64,000 bases of DNA from Knoellia flava TL1 (GTDB taxonomy: Bacteria; Actinomycetota; Actinomycetes; Actinomycetales; Dermatophilaceae), in NCBI RefSeq assembly GCF_000768675.1, contig NZ_AVPI01000002.1, positions 1-64,000 of the forward strand, written 5' to 3'. The position numbers and the translations under genes are program-made. A model generated the notes under the pieces. It searched no databases. It saw nothing but the letters and a program-made list of their open reading frames with translations, and had not been told where the DNA came from. Every line of letters begins with the position of its first letter. The stretch's first letter is position 1. Positions 15,127 through 23,505 of the stretch are shown here, in pieces.

Positions 15127-16932
15127 TCAGTAGGTGAGGCCGTGGCCGAAGGGGTAGAGCACCGTGCTCGGCGCGCCCTTGGCCGGGATGTCGACGGGGA
15201 GCTTGCCGGTGGGTGCGACCGCGCCGGAGATGACGCGGGCGACCGCCTCGATGGCGACCGGGCTGTAGGAGTAGGTCGCGAGGTAGGTGGCCGTCCCGGG
15301 CAGGTAGGCGATGTCGTAGGGGTCGCGCGTGGCGACGACGATGACCGGGATGCCGGTGTCCTGCAGCGCCTTGACGAGCTTCTGCTGGCCGGCTCGCTTG
15401 TCGGTGACGTTGGTGTCCCAGGCTTTCATCGTCGTGACGACGACGGCGTCCTTGCCCTGCGCCGAGGCGACGGCGGAGGCGATCTGGGCGTCGGTCGGTG
15501 AGGTGCCGGTCTGGTTGACGGTGGTGCTTGCGCCCGCCTTGGCGAGGCCGCCGGCCAGGATCTGAGTCGTCGTCACGCCGTAGCCGGTGACGAGGACCTT
15601 CTTGCCGCTCGTCGCCATCGGGAGGACGCCCGCGTCGTTCTTGACGAGGGTCGTCGTGCGGTTGGTGATGGCGTCGGCGGTCGCGAGGTGCTCGCTCGTG
15701 CCGACGACGGAGCCGAGGGCGGCGACGTCGACCATGGGCTTCGCGATGACGCCGCGCTCGACCTTGAGCTCGAGCACACGGCGGACCTTGGCATCGAGCT
15801 CCTGCTTGCTGATGCGGCCGCTCTTGACCGCGTCGATGACGGCTGCGTAGGCCTTGTCCATCGCGGGGGTCATGAGGAGCTGGTCGACACCGGCCTCGAG
15901 GGCACGGACGGCCACCTCGGCGTCACCGTAGAGCTCACGGACGCCCTGCATCTCGAGCGCGTCGGTGATGATGACGCCTTCGTAGCCGAGCTCCTCGCGC
16001 AGCAGGCCAGTGAGGATCGGCTTGCTCAGGGTCGCCGGGTCGCCCGAGTCGTCCAGCGCCGGGAAGGCGAGGTGGGCGGTCATGATCATGTCGATGCCCT
16101 TGTCGATCGCCGCCTTGAACGGCGGGGCGTCGAGCTGCTCCCACTGCTCGCGGGTGTGCGTGATGACGGGGAACGCGACGTGGCTGTCGGTGGCGGTGTC
16201 GCCGTGGCCCGGGAAGTGCTTGGCGCTCGCGGAGACCTTGCCGTCCTCCTGGTAGCCGGTGACCTGGGCGCCGACCATCTCAGCGGCGAGCTCGGGCTTG
16301 CTCGAGAACGAGCGGGTGCCGATGACCGGGTTGAGCGGGTTGACGTTGACGTCGGCGACGGGCGCGAAGTTCGTGTTGATGCCCATCGCGCGCAGCTCCT
16401 CGCCGGTGATCGCGGCGGCGGTGCGGGCGTCCTCGGCGGAGCGGCCGGCGCCGAGCGCCATCGAGCCGGGGAACTGGGTGGCGGGCGGGCCGATGCGGGT
16501 GACGACGCCCTGCTCCTGGTCGACCGAGATGCCGAGCGGCACCTTGACCTTCGAGTCCTGCGAGAGGGCGGCCTGCTGGAGACCGTTGGAGAGGCCGGCG
16601 ATCTGCTGCGGGTTCTTGACGCTGTCGGTCCACGCGAAGTAGATGACACCGCCGAGGTGGTACTTCTGCACCACCTCGGCGGGGGTGGCGACGCCGTAGA
16701 GGGGAAGGTTGCGGGCGTCGGGCGTGGTGGCGTCCTGTCCATAGACCTGCTGGACGAAGAGCTGGCCGACCTTCTCCTCGAGCGTCATCCGGGCGATGGT
16801 CGAGGCAACCCACCCTTGCGGCGCGGGCGGGACGGTGGCCTGCGCAGCGGTGACCGGGACGATGCCCGCTGCGAGGGTCGCGGCGACCGCGGAGGCGATC
16901 ACGGTGCGGCGGGTGACGGGCGGACGGGACAT
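15127..16932 (-). CDS. nagZ: Secreted beta-N-acetylhexosaminidase (GH3)
   Basis: A 601-residue exported glycosidase expected to cut GlcNAc from cell-wall fragments. The signal begins RPPVTRRTVIASAVAATLAA, possibly Tat. The GH3 barrel shows LTLEEKVGQLF-type opening, SVDQEQGVV, KHFPGHGDT (His-Asp acid/base dyad, about residue 240) and ITDALEMQGV with the nucleophile Asp (about 320). A second alpha/beta domain fills residues 400-600, as in Bacillus-type two-domain NagZ. It is the first gene of nagZ-namZ-amiE-rpiR; a GGAG Shine-Dalgarno lies before the ATG. Confidence 0.93.
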   Translation of the reverse strand: MSRPPVTRRTVIASAVAATLAAGIVPVTAAQATVPPAPQGWVASTIARMTLEEKVGQLFVQQVYGQDATTPDARNLPLYGVATPAEVVQKYHLGGVIYFAWTDSVKNPQQIAGLSNGLQQAALSQDSKVKVPLGISVDQEQGVVTRIGPPATQFPGSMALGAGRSAEDARTAAAITGEELRAMGINTNFAPVADVNVNPLNPVIGTRSFSSKPELAAEMVGAQVTGYQEDGKVSASAKHFPGHGDTATDSHVAFPVITHTREQWEQLDAPPFKAAIDKGIDMIMTAHLAFPALDDSGDPATLSKPILTGLLREELGYEGVIITDALEMQGVRELYGDAEVAVRALEAGVDQLLMTPAMDKAYAAVIDAVKSGRISKQELDAKVRRVLELKVERGVIAKPMVDVAALGSVVGTSEHLATADAITNRTTTLVKNDAGVLPMATSGKKVLVTGYGVTTTQILAGGLAKAGASTTVNQTGTSPTDAQIASAVASAQGKDAVVVTTMKAWDTNVTDKRAGQQKLVKALQDTGIPVIVVATRDPYDIAYLPGTATYLATYSYSPVAIEAVARVISGAVAPTGKLPVDIPAKGAPSTVLYPFGHGLTY

Positions 16933-16963
16933 GACATCTCCGGTTTCTCGGGCTCACGACGAT

Positions 16964-16976
16964 GTGAACGATTCAC
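16964..16976. promoter_or_regulatory. Candidate operator upstream of nagZ
   Basis: GTGAACGATTCAC is a palindrome (GTGAA/TTCAC) 32 bp upstream of the nagZ start. An ATTCAC half site followed by TTGAC also lies in the murQ promoter. It could bind the RpiR/MurR-like regulator; that link is inference. Confidence 0.4.
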
Positions 16977-17075
16977 GCACTGAGTCTTGACAGTGGAACT
17001 TAGCCACACGTCCGGACATGCGCAACAGATACGGACCGGTCACTTTCGGGGATCGCTCGCAACGCGCCCCGCCAT

Positions 17076-17141
17076 GAGCGAGCCAGATGTCGCCGACCGA
17101 GGCAGCCATCGGTGGCCGGCTCGCCCGGATATGGCTCGCTC
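17076..17141. repeat. Inverted repeat with GAGCGAGCCA ends
   Basis: GAGCGAGCCA at 17076-17085 and its complement TGGCTCGCTC at 17132-17141 bracket a G/C-rich centre. The same terminal sequence occurs at 26667 and 26766. It lies downstream of the hypothetical membrane gene ending at 17167 and may serve as its terminator. Confidence 0.65.
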
Positions 17142-17166
17142 GGCCCGGGTCCGGATGCTGGGCGGG

Positions 17167-17937
17167 TCAGGTGATGGCGGCGCGCACCGCGGCGACGACG
17201 AGCCCACCGACGACAGCGACGCCGACTCCGTGCCACCCGCGAAGCCGACCGGCCCCGTCCCCGACGTCGACGCCGTCGTCCCCTCGCGTTCCAGCCACCA
17301 TGGAGGGCGAGCGACGCCACCAGAGCTCGGCGACGGCATACGCGACGATCCCCAGCCCCATGCCGATGGTGCCCGTGAGGAACCAGAACGGTCTGGTGCC
17401 GAGGGTGGGCGGCAGCAGGACGAGCGAGATGAGAGCGACACCGAGCGCGAGAAGGGCCGGGTATGCCGCCCAGTCGCGGTTGGGCGGGAAGGTCTCGGAC
17501 GTGAACGGCCGAGCGCCGGACTCGGTCAGGGCGGTGAAGGCATCCCGGTCGCCGACCGTGAAGACCGCCTGCGGCACCCACCGCGTGCGGGTCGAGCCGT
17601 CGAGCGAGTAGACGATTTGCCGGGGCGGCCCGTCGAGCGGTCGACCCTGGCTGTCGGCCGCGGGCAGGTCGGCGTCCCACGACCGGTCCGGCGCAGAGAA
17701 CCTCAAGGGCTCGGACAGCACGTTGCTGGCCACCTGGTAGCCGGTGATGCGGCCGGACTGGACGTCGGCGACGAACTCGTGTGGTCGCACCTCGTGCAGG
17801 CTCGACATCCACGACGGCACCGCCCAAGCCACCCAGGACGCGACGACGACCGCCGCGAGGACCCGGCGCAGCACCGGTCGCGCGAGCGCACCCTCGGGCT
17901 CGGACGTGCGCTCCGTCTCCCCCACCCCGACCGTCAT
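17167..17937 (-). CDS. Hypothetical membrane protein
   Basis: A 256-residue protein I do not recognise. From MTVGVGETERTSEP there is one helix near residues 25-40, an extracytoplasmic stretch of about 110 residues with many Trp/Arg/Pro (including RTRWVPQAVFTVGDRDAFTA), then helices near 155-175 and 180-205 and a last one at the C-terminus. ATG 17937 is preferred to 18051 because the extra N-terminus is low-complexity. The layout resembles the hypothetical membrane protein ending at 20310, but I cannot claim homology. Confidence 0.6.
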   Translation of the reverse strand: MTVGVGETERTSEPEGALARPVLRRVLAAVVVASWVAWAVPSWMSSLHEVRPHEFVADVQSGRITGYQVASNVLSEPLRFSAPDRSWDADLPAADSQGRPLDGPPRQIVYSLDGSTRTRWVPQAVFTVGDRDAFTALTESGARPFTSETFPPNRDWAAYPALLALGVALISLVLLPPTLGTRPFWFLTGTIGMGLGIVAYAVAELWWRRSPSMVAGTRGDDGVDVGDGAGRLRGWHGVGVAVVGGLVVAAVRAAIT

Positions 17938-18057
17938 GGAGGCGATGCTCCCACCCGGGCGGGCCCCGTTCGCGGCAAACGGCACGCCACGTCGACCCTC
18001 CACGCTTACGTCCCAACGCCGGCGCCTTTGCCGCGCACCGTGCTCGGCCATGCGAAA

Positions 18058-18080
18058 GGCCCCGACACTTGGTCGGGGCC
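18058..18080 (-). terminator. Terminator of tRNA-Ser(GGA)
   Basis: GGCCCCGAC-CAAGT-GTCGGGGCC on the minus strand, followed by a short T-run, nine nucleotides past the tRNA CCA end. A rho-independent terminator. Confidence 0.88.
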
Positions 18081-18088
18081 CTTCGAAC

Positions 18089-18176
18089 TGGCGGAGGATA
18101 GGGGATTCGAACCCCTGAGGGCGTTAACCCAACACGCTTTCCAAGCGTGCGCACTAGGCCACTATGCGAATCCTCC
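18089..18176 (-). tRNA. tRNA-Ser (anticodon GGA)
   Basis: On the minus strand, acceptor GGAGGAT pairs with ATCCTCC. The anticodon stem-loop reads ACGCTTGGAAAGCGT (anticodon GGA), a long variable arm is present as in class II tRNAs, and the T-loop is GGTTCGAATCC. Discriminator G and an encoded CCA (18089-18091) follow. Total 88 nt. It reads UCC and UCU codons. Confidence 0.97.
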
Positions 18177-18301
18177 AACGGAGGAGGTTACCCGAGCGCC
18201 GAACGCCGACGAAATCCGCTCGTCGCAGCGCCGCCACCGCTCGTCTCGCCGCTCGTCGAACCACTGGTCGCGGCCCCTCCCCGACCACGACGATGGGCGC
18301 C

Positions 18302-20212
18302 ATGAGCACCGACGCCTACCGCACGGCATACGCGCAGTCCCTCGAGGACCCCGAGACGTTCTGGCGCGCCGCCGCCGGCGGCATCGAGTGGCTCACCGAG
18401 CCGACCACAGTTCTCGACGACGCGTTCGCTCCGCTCTACCGGTGGTTCCCCGGCGCCACGCTCAACACCTGCTTCAACGCACTCGACCGGCATGTGCGCG
18501 ACGGTCGCGGCGACCAGCCGGCGCTCATCCACGACAGCCCGGTCACCGGCACGAAGGAGACGATCACGTATGCCGGCCTGCTGGCTTGCGTGGCGACCTT
18601 CGCCGGTGCGCTCGCGAGCCTCGGGGTCGAGAAGGGCGACCGAGTCGTCGTCTACATGCCGATGGTCCCCGAGGCCGTCGTCGCGATGCTCGCGTGCGCC
18701 CGGCTCGGGGCGATCCACTCCGTCGTCTTCGGAGGGTTCGCCCCCGCCGAGCTCGCCGCCCGGATCGAGGACGCCCAGCCCAAGGTCGTCGTCGCCGCGA
18801 GCTGCGGGATCGAGCCGAGCCGCGTCGTCGAGTACAAGCCGATGCTCGACGCCGCCCTCGACCGGAGCAGCCACAAGCCCGAGTCGGTCATCGTGCTCCA
18901 GCGCGAGCAGGCCAGGGCCGCGGTCGGCGAGCGCGACACCGACTGGGAGGAGATCGACTGGGACGAGCTCGTCGCCGACGCCGAGCCGGCCGAGTGCGTC
19001 GAGGTCGCGGCGACCGACCCGCTCTACGTGCTGTACACCTCCGGCACGACCGGTCGCCCCAAGGGAATCGTGCGCGACAACGGCGGCCACGCGGTGGCGC
19101 TGCGCTGGTCGATGCAGAACGTCTACGACATCGGCCCCGGCGACGTGTGGTTCACGGCGAGCGACGTCGGCTGGGTCGTCGGCCACTCCTACATCGTCTA
19201 TGCACCCCTGCTCACCGGCGCGACGACCGTGCTCTACGAGGGCAAGCCGGTCGGCACCCCCGACGCCGGAGCGTTCTGGCGGGTCATCGCCGAGCACGGC
19301 GTCAAGGCGATGTTCACCGCCCCCACGGCATACCGGGCGATCAAGCGGGACGACCCCAGAGGTGAGCTGCTCCGGGAGCACGACATCTCCTCGCTCGAGA
19401 CGGTGTTCCTCGCGGGCGAGCGGCTCGACCCCGACACCTACGAGTGGGCCAGCTCGAAACTGGGCGTGCCCGTCGTCGACAACTGGTGGCAGACCGAGAC
19501 CGGGTGGCCGATCGCGGCGAACCCGCGTGGTCTCGAGCCGATGCCGATCAAGGCGGGCTCCCCCACCGTCCCCATGCCCGGGTATGCCGTGTCGATCCTC
19601 GACGAGACGGGCGCCGAGCTGCCGGCGGGCGAGGAGGGCGCGATCGCGATCCGGCTGCCGCTGCCGCCGGGCACGCTCGCCACGTTGTGGGGTGACGACC
19701 AGCGCTACGTCGACGGTTACCTCTCGACCTACCCCGGCTTCTACGCCACCGGCGACGGCGGGCTCGTCGACGAGGACGGCTACCTCTTCGTCATGGGCCG
19801 CACCGACGACGTCCTCAACGTCGCGGGCCACCGGCTCTCGACCGGCTCGATCGAGGCGGCCCTCGCCGGCCACCTCGACGTCGCGGAGTGCGCCGTCATC
19901 GGCGTCGCCGACGAGCTCAAGGGTCAGCTGCCGCGAGGGCTCGTCGTCCTCAAGGGCGGCGTCGACGGCTCCGGCGAGGCCGGCGAGCGGATCCGCCGCG
20001 AGCTCGTCCAGCGCGTGCGCGACGAGGTCGGGGCGGTCGCCGCCCTGCGCCAGGTCGACATCGTCGCGGCCCTTCCGAAGACGCGCTCGGGCAAGATCCT
20101 GCGCAAGACGATGCGCGAGATCGCCGACGGCCGCACGCCGACCGTGCCGGGCACGATCGAGGACGCCTCCGTCCTCGACACGCTCGGACCGGTGCTCCGC
20201 CCCGGCGGCTGA
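18302..20212 (+). CDS. prpE: Propionyl-CoA synthetase-like acyl-CoA ligase
   Basis: A 636-residue AMP-forming ligase of the acetyl/propionyl-CoA synthetase group. Evidence: VLYTSGTTGRPKGIVRDNGG (P-loop-like A3 motif), DNWWQTETGWPI, YATGDGG and the A10 lysine in PKTRSGKILRKTMR. GIVRDNGGHAVAL and the shorter N-terminus match PrpE rather than Acs. It converts propionate (or another short acid) to the CoA thioester in the cytosol. ATG 18302 fits the family N-terminus (AYRTAYAQSLEDPETFW); the longer frame back to the tRNA is not meaningful. A hairpin follows the stop. Confidence 0.87.
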   Translation: MSTDAYRTAYAQSLEDPETFWRAAAGGIEWLTEPTTVLDDAFAPLYRWFPGATLNTCFNALDRHVRDGRGDQPALIHDSPVTGTKETITYAGLLACVATFAGALASLGVEKGDRVVVYMPMVPEAVVAMLACARLGAIHSVVFGGFAPAELAARIEDAQPKVVVAASCGIEPSRVVEYKPMLDAALDRSSHKPESVIVLQREQARAAVGERDTDWEEIDWDELVADAEPAECVEVAATDPLYVLYTSGTTGRPKGIVRDNGGHAVALRWSMQNVYDIGPGDVWFTASDVGWVVGHSYIVYAPLLTGATTVLYEGKPVGTPDAGAFWRVIAEHGVKAMFTAPTAYRAIKRDDPRGELLREHDISSLETVFLAGERLDPDTYEWASSKLGVPVVDNWWQTETGWPIAANPRGLEPMPIKAGSPTVPMPGYAVSILDETGAELPAGEEGAIAIRLPLPPGTLATLWGDDQRYVDGYLSTYPGFYATGDGGLVDEDGYLFVMGRTDDVLNVAGHRLSTGSIEAALAGHLDVAECAVIGVADELKGQLPRGLVVLKGGVDGSGEAGERIRRELVQRVRDEVGAVAALRQVDIVAALPKTRSGKILRKTMREIADGRTPTVPGTIEDASVLDTLGPVLRPGG

Positions 20213-20217
20213 CGGCG

Positions 20218-20266
20218 CGAACCGACCAGAACTGGCCGAGCCGACCACTCATCTCTGGTCGGTTCG
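20218..20266. terminator. Hairpin between convergent genes
   Basis: CGAACCGACCAGA (20218-20230) and TCTGGTCGGTTCG (20254-20266) are perfect 13-bp inverted repeats with a 23-nt loop. Located directly after the prpE stop and 44 bp before the end of the convergent hypothetical gene, it could end transcription from both sides. Confidence 0.75.
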
Positions 20267-20309
20267 TGAAGACCTGTTCCCCTCAGGCCGGGCGGGCGTG
20301 ACGCCCGGC

Positions 20310-21080
20310 TCAGCGCCCGTCCTCCCTTTCCTGGCCCCGCCGCCACTGAGCACTCCGGTGAGCCCAGAGTGCTGGGCTCGAGGACAGCTCGGCGATCTCG
20401 TCCTGGAAGAGCCACTGCCTCAGCCTCGCCGGCGGTCGCGCGCCGTAGGCGTCGTCGAACGCCTCAGCGGCTGTCTGCGCGCTCCGGTCCGACACCTCGG
20501 CAGGGTGGGGGACGGCACTCTCCAGAGCCAGCACCGGGGTGTCGACCAGGAACGGCGTGAGGGCCTCGACGTCCCCCGGGCGGCACACCACGGTTCGGTG
20601 GACGAACTGGTCGGGAGAGCGCTCGAAGACGACATGTATCGCGCAGGTCTCGAGGCCACCACCCCGACGGTCGATGGAGACGACCTGCGCCGCCGGCAGG
20701 CGCAAGCCCAGCGGGTCCCGAGCCGGAGCAGCCTCCTCCTCCTCGCCGTCATCCACACGGAGGACTCCCAGAACGGCGAGGCCGACCGGCAGCAACCACA
20801 TCACCGCCCCGAGGACCGGGGGCGACGACAGGAGCTCGAGCTCCCAGTCGACGAAGTCTGCCAAGGGGGCTCCTGCCGGCACGAATCCCTCACCGTCGAA
20901 GAAGGCGAAGTACGCGTAGTCGGCGACGACGATCGCCACGACCATGAGCCCTGCGGCGTGCACCCGTCGCCAGCCGAGAGCGACCCTGCGTTCGAAGGTC
21001 CGGACGACCCACCCGATGCAGGAGGCCACGACGAGGATTACGACCCACGTGCCCTCGTCGTTCCACACGGCCACGGCCAC
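20310..21080 (-). CDS. Hypothetical membrane protein, probably missing its true N-terminus
   Basis: A 256-residue frame, not recognised. Two or three helices lie at the N-terminal half (TWVVILVVASCIGWVV, GLMVVAIVVADYAYFAFF, VLGAVMWLLPVGLAVLGVL), followed by a soluble acidic linker (DDGEEEEAA) and a cytosolic domain with Trp/Arg-rich end. The frame as given opens with GTG 21080, but a second frame upstream (21205 to about 21085) encodes a start plus another helix; joining them needs a 1-nt insertion or 2-nt deletion. So either the start is at 21080 or the gene is frameshifted. Confidence 0.55.
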   Translation of the reverse strand: MAVAVWNDEGTWVVILVVASCIGWVVRTFERRVALGWRRVHAAGLMVVAIVVADYAYFAFFDGEGFVPAGAPLADFVDWELELLSSPPVLGAVMWLLPVGLAVLGVLRVDDGEEEEAAPARDPLGLRLPAAQVVSIDRRGGGLETCAIHVVFERSPDQFVHRTVVCRPGDVEALTPFLVDTPVLALESAVPHPAEVSDRSAQTAAEAFDDAYGARPPARLRQWLFQDEIAELSSSPALWAHRSAQWRRGQEREDGR

Positions 21081-21082
21081 CG

Positions 21083-21205
21083 TGCCACGGCCCCTGCTGC
21101 CACCACGACGAGGCCGACGAGCGTGGCCACCAGCACGCTGCCCCTCCTGCGAGCGGCGCTCATCGGTTCAGGAAGCCAGATCGGGTCGAAGAACCAGTCG
21201 TCCAT
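21083..21205 (-). pseudogene. Likely 5' fragment of the preceding hypothetical gene (frameshifted)
   Basis: From ATG 21205 the minus strand reads MDDWFFDPIWLPEPMSAARR and then a hydrophobic helix (VLVATLVGLVVVAAGAVA). This looks like a genuine coding start. The frame then runs out of register near a repetitive GTGGCCGTGGCC tract at about 21068-21085, where the larger downstream frame continues with more helices. A natural frameshift or a sequencing slip are both possible. The remaining 196 bp to the AEC gene show no gene. Confidence 0.45.
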
Positions 21206-21389
21206 GTCCGCACGTCACGCTTCTGAGGTCCGCTGCAGACCCGGCCGGAGCGGGTCCTGCACCTGCTCTCGACGGTAGGAGCGCCTGACCTCGGCGTGAA
21301 CAGCGAGAACTGGTCTCCCGCCGCATGGTCCGGACGTTCCACCCAAGTGACCCGGCGAGACGGGTCGGCGCGGGTCACCACACCCGACC

Positions 21390-21395
21390 TAGCCT
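21390..21395 (+). promoter_or_regulatory. -10 hexamer of AEC carrier gene (leaderless)
   Basis: TAGCCT ends 6 nt before the GTG at 21402. No -35 box recognised. Confidence 0.55.
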
Positions 21396-21401
21396 TGCCG
21401 A

Positions 21402-22325
21402 GTGCAGGGAGTCTTCACGGGGTTCGCGACGATCGGCGTGGTCATCGCCGTCGGCGCCCTCCTCGCCCACCTGCGCATCGTCGACCTCACCGCCCAGCGC
21501 GTGCTGTCGCAGATCGCCTTCTTCGTCGGCTCCCCCGCCCTCATGGTCATGACGCTGAGCCGGGCCGACGTCCATGACGTCCTCTCGGCCAACCTCGTCG
21601 CCACCACCGTCGCCGTCCTCGTCCCGGTCGCGATCTATGCTGCCGGCGCCCGCTTCCTCTGGCACCGACGCCTCGGTGACGCGACGATCGGCGCCCTCTC
21701 GGCGGCATACGTCAACGCCGGCAACCTGGGGATCCCGGTGGCGAGCTACGTCCTCGGCGACGCCGCACTGGTCGCGCCGACCCTGCTCCTCCAGCTCCTC
21801 GTGCTCCAGCCGATCGCGCTCGCGCTGCTCGACACCGACGCCCTCGGGCGCTCGCCGTCGTTCGTGCAGCTCGTGAGCCGGCCGTTCCGCAACCCGCTCA
21901 CGGTCGGCTCGCTCATCGGCGTCCTGCTCTCGCTCACCGGGTGGACGCTGCCGGAGTTCGTCGGCAACCCGCTCGAGCTCCTCGGCAACGTCGCGGTCCC
22001 GGCGATGCTCATCGCCTACGGCATCGCGCTGCGCCTCGGCCCGGGCCTCGGCGCCGCCGGGTCGGTCGCCGAGCTCGCGACGACGTCGCTCCTCAAGCTC
22101 GTGGTCCAGCCCTTCGTCGCGTATGCCGTGGCGCACCTCGCGCTCGGCGTCGACGGTCGCGCGCTCCTCGCCGTCGTCGTCACGTCCGCCCTGCCCACCG
22201 CGCAGAACATCTTCGTCCACGCCACGCGCTACGACCGCGGGACGGTGCTCGCGCGCGACACCATCCTCATCACGACCATGGGCTCGGTGCCGGTCATCCT
22301 GCTCATCGCGGGCCTGCTCGGCTGA
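21402..22325 (+). CDS. AEC-family (auxin efflux carrier-like) transporter
   Basis: A 307-residue membrane protein with about ten hydrophobic segments, starting at GTG 21402 (VFTGFATIGVVIAVGALLA). The two halves each carry the family's helix-break pattern: SAAYVNAGNLGIPVASYVLG in the first and TSALPTAQNIFVHATRY in the second. Related carriers move malate, malonate or amino acids; the substrate here is not predictable. The next gene starts 40 bp later with its own -10 box. Confidence 0.88.
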   Translation: MQGVFTGFATIGVVIAVGALLAHLRIVDLTAQRVLSQIAFFVGSPALMVMTLSRADVHDVLSANLVATTVAVLVPVAIYAAGARFLWHRRLGDATIGALSAAYVNAGNLGIPVASYVLGDAALVAPTLLLQLLVLQPIALALLDTDALGRSPSFVQLVSRPFRNPLTVGSLIGVLLSLTGWTLPEFVGNPLELLGNVAVPAMLIAYGIALRLGPGLGAAGSVAELATTSLLKLVVQPFVAYAVAHLALGVDGRALLAVVVTSALPTAQNIFVHATRYDRGTVLARDTILITTMGSVPVILLIAGLLG

Positions 22326-22353
22326 GGTCCGCGCGCGAACGGCCGTCGCGACC

Positions 22354-22359
22354 TATCCT
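22354..22359 (+). promoter_or_regulatory. -10 hexamer of CDP-alcohol phosphatidyltransferase gene (leaderless)
   Basis: TATCCT ends 6 nt before the ATG at 22366; no clear -35 box. Confidence 0.55.
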
Positions 22360-22365
22360 GTGCGA

Positions 22366-22998
22366 ATGCCGGGACCAGTGCTGGACGGGGGGACATCGGC
22401 CGACGTCGGGATCCTGCACGAGCACCTGTGGACCGGGGCGACGGTCATCACGGCCGTGCGCACCGTCGCGTCGGCCGCGGTGGCTGCGTGGGGCGCCGTC
22501 GAGGGCAGCCTCGCCCTGCTCGTCGTCGCGCTCGGCATCTACTGGGTCGGGGACATCCTCGACGGGACCTGGGCGCGTATGCGCCGCTGCGAGACCCGGA
22601 TCGGCGCGGTGCTCGACATCTTCTCGGACCGTTTCAACGCCGGCGCGTTCTACGTCGGCCTCGCCTGGCTCCAGCCCGACCTCGCACCGGCGGTGTTCGT
22701 CTACCTCGCCGAGTTCATGGTCGTCGACACCTTCCTGTCGCTCGCGTTCCTCGCGTGGCCGATCCGCAGTCCCAACTACTTCTACGTCGTCGACCACACG
22801 ATCTGGAAGTGGAACTGGTCGAAGCCGGCCAAGGCGGTCAACAGCGCGCTCTTCGCGGTGCTCCTCCTCGCCACCGGCTGGATGTGGGTCGGGCTCGTCA
22901 TCGCCCTCGGCCTGCTCGCGCTCAAGTGCTGGTCCATGGCGCGGCTCATGCGGATCGGCCTGCCCGTGCCCGGTCCGGTGCCCACCCATGTGGGCTGA
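22366..22998 (+). CDS. CDP-alcohol phosphatidyltransferase family protein
   Basis: A 210-residue membrane enzyme that joins an alcohol head group to a CDP-activated lipid (or related reaction). The complete motif D66-G-x2-A-R71-x8-G80-x3-D84-x3-D88 is present and carries the metal-binding aspartates. Hydrophobic segments lie near residues 25-65, 95-130 and 150-200. The TATCCT box supports the ATG. Its stop overlaps the next gene by 11 bp. The head group cannot be told; the ending with PNYFYVVDHTIW is not typical of PgsA. Confidence 0.88.
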   Translation: MPGPVLDGGTSADVGILHEHLWTGATVITAVRTVASAAVAAWGAVEGSLALLVVALGIYWVGDILDGTWARMRRCETRIGAVLDIFSDRFNAGAFYVGLAWLQPDLAPAVFVYLAEFMVVDTFLSLAFLAWPIRSPNYFYVVDHTIWKWNWSKPAKAVNSALFAVLLLATGWMWVGLVIALGLLALKCWSMARLMRIGLPVPGPVPTHVG

Positions 22999-23452
22999 GG
23001 TCGTCAGCGTCACCGGCCTCGCCGTCGCCTCCGCCCTCGTCCCGCTCATCAACATCGAGGCGATCGTCGCGCTCACGGTGACCCAGGGCGACGCACCCGC
23101 GTGGGTCGTCGTCCTCGTCTCCTCGCTCGGCCAGATGGCCGGCAAGCTCGTCTGGTACTACGGCGGCCGGGAGCTCGAGCGCTTCCGCTTCGTCGCCCGC
23201 CGGATGGAGAAGCCGAAGGCGAAGGCCGCGCTCGAGCGCTGGCGCTGCCGCACCGAGGGCCGGCCCTGGTATGCCGCCGGCCTCCTCCTCGTGTCGTCGG
23301 CCGTCGGCATCCCCCCGTATGCCGTCATCGCGGTCCTCGCGGGCGCCCTCCGCATCCCCGTCGTCGTCTTCCTCCTCACCGGGCTCGTCGGTCGGGCGAT
23401 CCGCTTCGCGGCCGTCATCGGCGGAGCGGCCGCGGTCGTCTCCTGGTGGTGA
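22988..23452 (+). CDS. Small VTT/DedA-like membrane protein
   Basis: A 154-residue membrane protein overlapping the preceding gene by 11 bp. It has hydrophobic segments near residues 5-25, 35-55, 95-120 and 125-150. The pattern PLINIEAIVALTV with a later G-R-x-I-R-F resembles YqaA/VTT-domain proteins, but it is shorter than usual DedA proteins (about 200 residues). Coupling to a lipid transferase hints at a lipid-related role; this is inference. Confidence 0.7.
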   Translation: MWAEVVSVTGLAVASALVPLINIEAIVALTVTQGDAPAWVVVLVSSLGQMAGKLVWYYGGRELERFRFVARRMEKPKAKAALERWRCRTEGRPWYAAGLLLVSSAVGIPPYAVIAVLAGALRIPVVVFLLTGLVGRAIRFAAVIGGAAAVVSWW

Positions 23453-23505
23453 CGGCGGCTCGCGCTCCGGTGGCGACGGCGTGGGCGCGCTGCTAGGAAC
23501 GAGGC

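Noticed and set aside
16984-17010. Plus-strand TTGACA near 16988 as a promoter
   Set aside because: No -10 box at 16-18 bp and no gene on that strand downstream.
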